From: an uncultured Flavobacteriales bacterium
GTDB taxonomy: Bacteria > Bacteroidota > Bacteroidia > Flavobacteriales_D > Sanyastnellaceae
DNA length: 7,287 nt
Assembly: GCA_938092195.1 (NCBI GenBank)
Contig: CALKHD010000066.1
Span: 1 to 7,287, forward strand
Direction of reading: 5' to 3'
Part shown: positions 1 through 6,000 of the stretch, one piece after another
How the letters are laid out: each line of letters opens with the position of its first letter
How positions within the stretch are numbered: position 1 is the first letter of the stretch
Made by a program: the position numbers and the translations under genes
The notes under the pieces: model-generated
What the model was told of the DNA's origin: nothing
The model's input: only the letters and a program-made list of their open reading frames with translations
Database searches by the model: none

Positions 1-3000
1 GACTCATCCCGAGTTCAATGTTGTGTCTCCTCCTGACACAGATGGACCCATCATCACGGCAACCGCTCCAGCAGATGTGACGCTGTATGGTTGCCATGAT
101 GATTTGACCTTCTCAGAAGGCGCCATGGGCAAGCCCACTTATTCTGTCTACGATGATTGTGGGTCAGCGGTGGTGACCAAAACCTACTCTGACTCTTTCG
201 CTTACTGCGCGGAAGCTGATGATGCCACGCCTGAAGGCGGTTTGGTCATTACGAGAACGTTTACAATCGAGGCGGAAGATTGCTATGAGAACACCACTAC
301 GGTGACTCTGATCCAAACCATCACGGTGATCGACAACAACCTTCCAGCATTCGTAGAAGCACTCCCTGGCGATACAACAGTTGACTGCGCTTCTGTTCCT
401 TCAGCTCCAGTATTGACGGCGACCGATACTTGTGACTCTGATGTGAGCGTGAGCTACACGGAATTGGCGACGAATGATTGTTCTGGCATCACACGTACAT
501 GGGTGGCAGTGGACGATTGCGGCAACAGCGTCACCCACACTCAAAACATCACGGTAACGGACAACACCGATCCTGTGATCACGGGCACCCCATCTGACAT
601 TTCTTTAGACAATGATGCCGGAGTTTGTGGCGCTGAGGTGACTTGGACGGCTCCAACAGCAACGGACAATTGCGCGCTCAAAAGCCTGGAATCCGATCAT
701 GCTTCGGGAGACACGTTCCCTGTGGGCACCACTTTGGTGACCTATACAGCCACGGACAGCTGTGGCAATACTGCCACCACTTCATTTAATGTGGTGATTA
801 CCGACGCCGAGGACCCAGTTTTGGTTGGCGTTCCCTCTGACATCGCTCAAGGGAATGACTTGGATTCTTGCGGTGCCATTGTGACTTGGACGCTCCCCAC
901 GAGCTCTGACAATTGCACAGGCGACACGTTGGTCGGTTCTCATGCTCCTGGCGACTACTTCGCTTTGGGACAAACCACGGTGACCTACACAGCTACGGAC
1001 TCTGTCGGAAATGACACAACCTCCACTTTCGTGGTGACCATTTCAGACGAGCAAAAGCCAGCCATTGATGGTCTGCCTTCTGACATTTCAGTTTTGGCTG
1101 GAGCTGACTCTTGCGGAACTGTGGTCAATTGGACCGCTCCCACGAGCACGGACAACTGCTCTGTCACCAGCTTTGCTCCATCATCTCCGTCCGGAAGCGT
1201 TTTCGCTGTTGGCACTCACACCATCAGCTATACAGCATCTGACGCAGCAGGAAATGACAGCACTGCCTCATTCGACATCACGGTCGCTGACGTCGAAAAT
1301 CCGGTGATTTCAGACATGCCGGAGGACATTACAATCACGGCTGAGGTGGATTCTTGCAGTGCGATTGTGACCTGGCAAGCCGCTACTGCAGACGACAATT
1401 GCGATATGCAATCGTTGATCTCTGATTACAATTCAGGAGATCGGTTCCCAGTGGGGTCAACATTGGTGACGTACACAGCTTTGGACATTCATGGGAATGA
1501 CACCACAGCCACCTTCACCATCACTGTCACGGATGACCAAAGTCCTGCTTTGATTGGAATGCCTACTGATATCACCCAAACCATGGATGAAGATTCGTGC
1601 GGTGCAGTGGTGACTTGGACGCCTCCAACAGTGGATGAGAATTGCAGTCAAACTTTGACCGCGTCACACAATCCCGGGGACTACTTTGGTGCAGGCCCCA
1701 CGACGGTGACCTACATCACATCTGACCCTTCAGGAGGAGCAGATACGGCCAGCTTCACCATCACCACCACCGATGATGAGTCACCTGAGATTCTAAACAC
1801 GCCAGGAGACATGAACGTAAATTCAGATCCAGGGGTGTGCACGGCGGTCGTGAACTGGACGCCTCCAACGGCCTCTGACAACTGCGGTCAGACCTTAACC
1901 AGCAGCCACAACCCGGGCGAGACCTTTAACAGTGGAGCCACTGTGGTGAGCTTTGTTTCCGTGGATGCCGCGGGCAACCAAGACTCAACGGCATTCACCA
2001 TTACGGTGTCCGACAACGAAAACCCTGTGCTCACGGCCATGGCCATGGACACGACTTCTGAATGTGCCGGTTTGACTGACACAACGGATCTTGACGCTTG
2101 GCTGGCCAACAACGGCGGAGCCACGGCCACAGACAATTGTGACAGCTTGGCTTGGTCCAACAACTACGCTGGAGACTGCACCGTTGAGGTGGGGGATTTC
2201 AACACCCACCAGCAAGGTGGTTGGGGCAGCCCCTCAGGCGGTGTTCACGACAACCTGAACAACAACTTTGACGCCATTTTCCCATCGGGTGTCACCGTGG
2301 GTTGCTCCGCAGGTTATGAGATTGTCTTCACCTCGGCAGACGCCATTGACACGTATTTGCCATGCACTGGAAATGCGGAGTCCTTGGTGATTTCTCACTC
2401 TGGCCCCAATCCAGAAGCGAGCTCAGACCCTTCTTGTTGGAACAATGCGCTGGTCAGCCAAATCCTGACTGCCAAGCTCAACGCTCAGTTTGACGCCAAT
2501 TTGCCTGCATTCAGCAGTTCTGATTTGTTGTTGGGTGACTTGGTCGCGACCTCAGGTGTGTTCATGGGCATGTCTGCCAATGACATCATCGCTGTGGCAG
2601 ATTCCATTGTGGGCGATTGCAGCACGAGCTACACCTTAAATGACATCCGGGCCGTTTTGAACGACTTCAACCGGAACTATGCGGGTGCTCAAGTAGACGA
2701 AGGATTGTTTGCTCCGGCTGCTTGTTTCTACGGGAACTGCGGTGGAACAGGTTCTGTAACCGTTACGTTTACCGCTACGGACGAGGCGGGCAACACCAGT
2801 TCGACGACGGCTTCATTCACTTCTGTGGATACCACGCCTCCAACCATCAGTGCCCAGGACTACACCTTGGCATTGGACAGCACGGGTGCGGCCACACTGA
2901 CCGCAGCCAATGTAGACACGGGAACAGCAGATGCCTGTGGTTTCGATACCTTGACATTGAGCCAAACGGCCTTTGATTGCACCCACCTTGGAGAGGTCAC

Positions 3001-6000
3001 TGTGACCCTCACTGCTCTGGATGACTGCGGGAACAGCTCCACTGAAGATGTGACCATTACCGTCACCGATACCATTGCACCCAACATTACTGCCAACGTT
3101 GTGGTCCCCCCTCAAGATTCGGATCCGAACGTGTGTACGGCAGTGGTGACGTGGACCGACCCCATCACATGGGACAATTGCGCAGGGGAGACCTTGTCAT
3201 ACTCTCACGCCTCGGGGTCCACATTTGATGTGGGCGTGACAACCGTGACCATCACGGTAACGGACGGCTCCTTGAATGCAGACAGCCTGACCTTCGATGT
3301 GACCGTTGAGGACAATCAAGTCCCGACCATCGCCGCCATGGCACAAGTGGATGCTGAAACCAGCGCCACAACATGCGATGCTGTGGTGACTTGGACCGAT
3401 CCGGTGACCTCGGACAATTGTCCTGGAGACACCTTGACCTATTCACACGATCCGGGCAGTACGTTTGAGTTGGGCACAACTGAGGTTACCGCTTACGTCA
3501 CGGATGCGTCACTCAATGTGGACAGTGTTCAGTTTGACGTTGTCGTTACAGACATGACCAAGCCCAACATCAATAACATGCCTGCCGACATCACACAGGC
3601 TGCAGGTGTTGACTCTTGTTCCGCCTTCGTCTCTTGGACGGCGCCAACAGCGACTGACAATTGTGACATTCAGTCATTGACGGTTTCTCCAACGGGCAAC
3701 ATTTTCCAATTGGGCGAGACGGTGGTGACCTACACAGCTTTGGATGTCAATGGAAATGACTCAGTTGCCACCTTCACCGTTACCATTGAGGACGAACAAA
3801 ACCCAACCATTGCGTCTTTGCCAGACACGACGCTTTCTGTCGAGAGCAGCCTGTGTTCAGCCCAGTACACTTGGACGGATCCGGCAACGAGCGACAACTG
3901 TCCCGGAGAAGTCATCACTTCGACTCACACCTCAGGCGAAGCCTTTTCTGTGGGGTCAACCACAGTCACATTGACCGTCACAGATGGCGCTTCCAATAGT
4001 GACAGCACCAGTTTTGTGGTGACCGTTGTCGATGATGAAAATCCTGTCATTGCTCCCATGAGCGACACCACAGTGTACACGGCTCCTGGCTTGTGCACTC
4101 AGGTTGTCACATGGACACCACCTGCGGTTACCGACAACTGCGCGCTCGATACAATGACTTGTACTCATGTCTCGGGTTCGAGTTTTTCTGGGGCGGGCAG
4201 CGCGCAGACGACGATTACCTATACCGCGTTAGACTCTTCAGGCAATACCGCAACAGAAAGCTTCATCATTTTTGTGGTTGACGCAGAGGCGCCCGAGATC
4301 ACTGCGGCTTCGGACAGCACTGTGGAGTGCGCTGAGGACAATTGGGTGGCGTTTTCCGCCTGGCGCGCCAATCATGGTGGAGCCACGGCTACAGATAACT
4401 GTTCCGGAGATTTGACATGGACCGATGACTATTTATCTGGAGAAGAGCCCACCTGGATTTGTGGAAGCACAACCGAAGTTGAGGTGACGTTCACCGTGAC
4501 AGACGCCAAGCTCAACAGTTCTTCGACAACAGCCTCTTTCATCATTGAAGACACAACAGCCCCTGTTTTTGATCAAACCCTGCCGGGTGACACCACAGTG
4601 AATTGCGAGAGTGTTCCTGCCGCTGTTTCATTAACAGCTCAGGACGTGTGTAGTGGTGAGATCGCTGTGACTTATGTGCCAGATACGGTGCTTGGAACAT
4701 GCCCTCATGAATACACAATCAATCGCACTTGGAGCACAGTGGACGATTGTGGGAATCCTGCAACGCATACTCAGGTGATCACGGTACAGGACACGGCTGC
4801 ACCCATGATCACTGTTCAGGCCATGGATTCAATCATTCCATGTGACGGCACCGACCATTCGTCGGATTTCGCTTCATGGCGCGCTGCCTACGGCGGAGCA
4901 GAAGCGACGGAATCTTGTGGAGGCATTGCTTGGACAGAATCTTACGTGATGGGGTCAACCTGTGCTGGAGATTCAGCTCAAGTGACGTTCACTGCCACGG
5001 ATGAGTGCGGCAATTTCTCCACCACAACAGCCGTCTGGAAGATGGAGGACGTGACCGCACCCGCTCTTGTAACACCAGCTGAAAACGACACTGTTGAATG
5101 CGATGGTGCAGGCAACGTTGCTGAAGTGATGGCTTGGCTTAGTGCCAATGCTGGGGCAACAGCTACGGAGGAGTGTTCCGGTTTGAAGTGGAGCAATGAC
5201 TTCACGACCATGGGCATGTCGTGTGGAAATACGAGCGCAGTCCAAGTTGTGTTTACAGCCACAGACTCTTGTCAGAATACGTTGCAGACCAATGCGACTT
5301 TTGTGATCATAGATACCACGCCACCGAGCTTCGTTGAAGCCTTGCCTGCCGATGGGACGTTTGAGTGTGACGCAGTTCCGACAGCAGAGACGTTGACCGC
5401 CACGGACATCTGCGGAGGCAGCATGCCCGTTACCTTCAATCAGCAAAGGGTGGACAGCATTTGTCCCGATACATATCGATTGATGCGGACCTGGACGACG
5501 GCTGATTCATGTGGAAACACAACCAGCCATACCCAGAAGTTGATCATTGAGGACACAACTGCACCTTTGGTTGTAGGCAAGGATCATACGATTTACTTGG
5601 ACAACAGTGGCTCCGCGACACTCGTGGCCGATAGCTTGGACAATGGGTCTTCGGACAACTGTTCAACGCCGTTCTTCTCGGCAGACAAGACCATGTTCAA
5701 CTGCGGAGACTTGGGCGCCAATCCCGTCATCTTGACCGCAAGCGACTCCTGTCTCAACACCGCAACTGCGAATGTGGAGGTGACCGTAGTCGACACCATT
5801 TCTCCAATATTTGAGGATGAAGTTGGCAATCTCACACTGGCGCAGGACACAACTGTGGAGTGCGATGGGACAGACTACACCTCAGATTTGAACAATTGGA
5901 TCGCCAACCATGGAGGGGCAGCTGCCCAAGACAATTGCTTGTCATTTGTTTGGAGCAACAGCGATACAACCTTCGTCCCTAGTTGCGGCAATTCTGGAAG

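Noticed and set aside
2024..2836. Possible gene boundary or frameshift at the non-repeat segment
   Set aside because: The frame stays the same on both sides and through the segment, and the two halves of a class C unit flank it, so it is an in-frame domain insertion and not a fusion error.
2722..2976. 84-codon + strand open frame in another phase
   Set aside because: Overlaps the conserved repeat frame completely; its Gly/His/Arg-rich translation resembles no protein, unlike the well-formed class C and D units in the main frame.
572..4291. CRISPR array or satellite DNA
   Set aside because: The 240-243 base period is a protein-domain period. DNA identity between units is modest, with differences at both synonymous and nonsynonymous positions, and there are no short identical repeats with uniform spacers.
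4973..5446. 157-codon open frame on the - strand
   Set aside because: It lies wholly antisense to the continuous + strand repeat frame, shows no domain-like sequence, and covers parts of three repeat units. Long antisense frames here are a by-product of the periodic codon pattern of the repeats.
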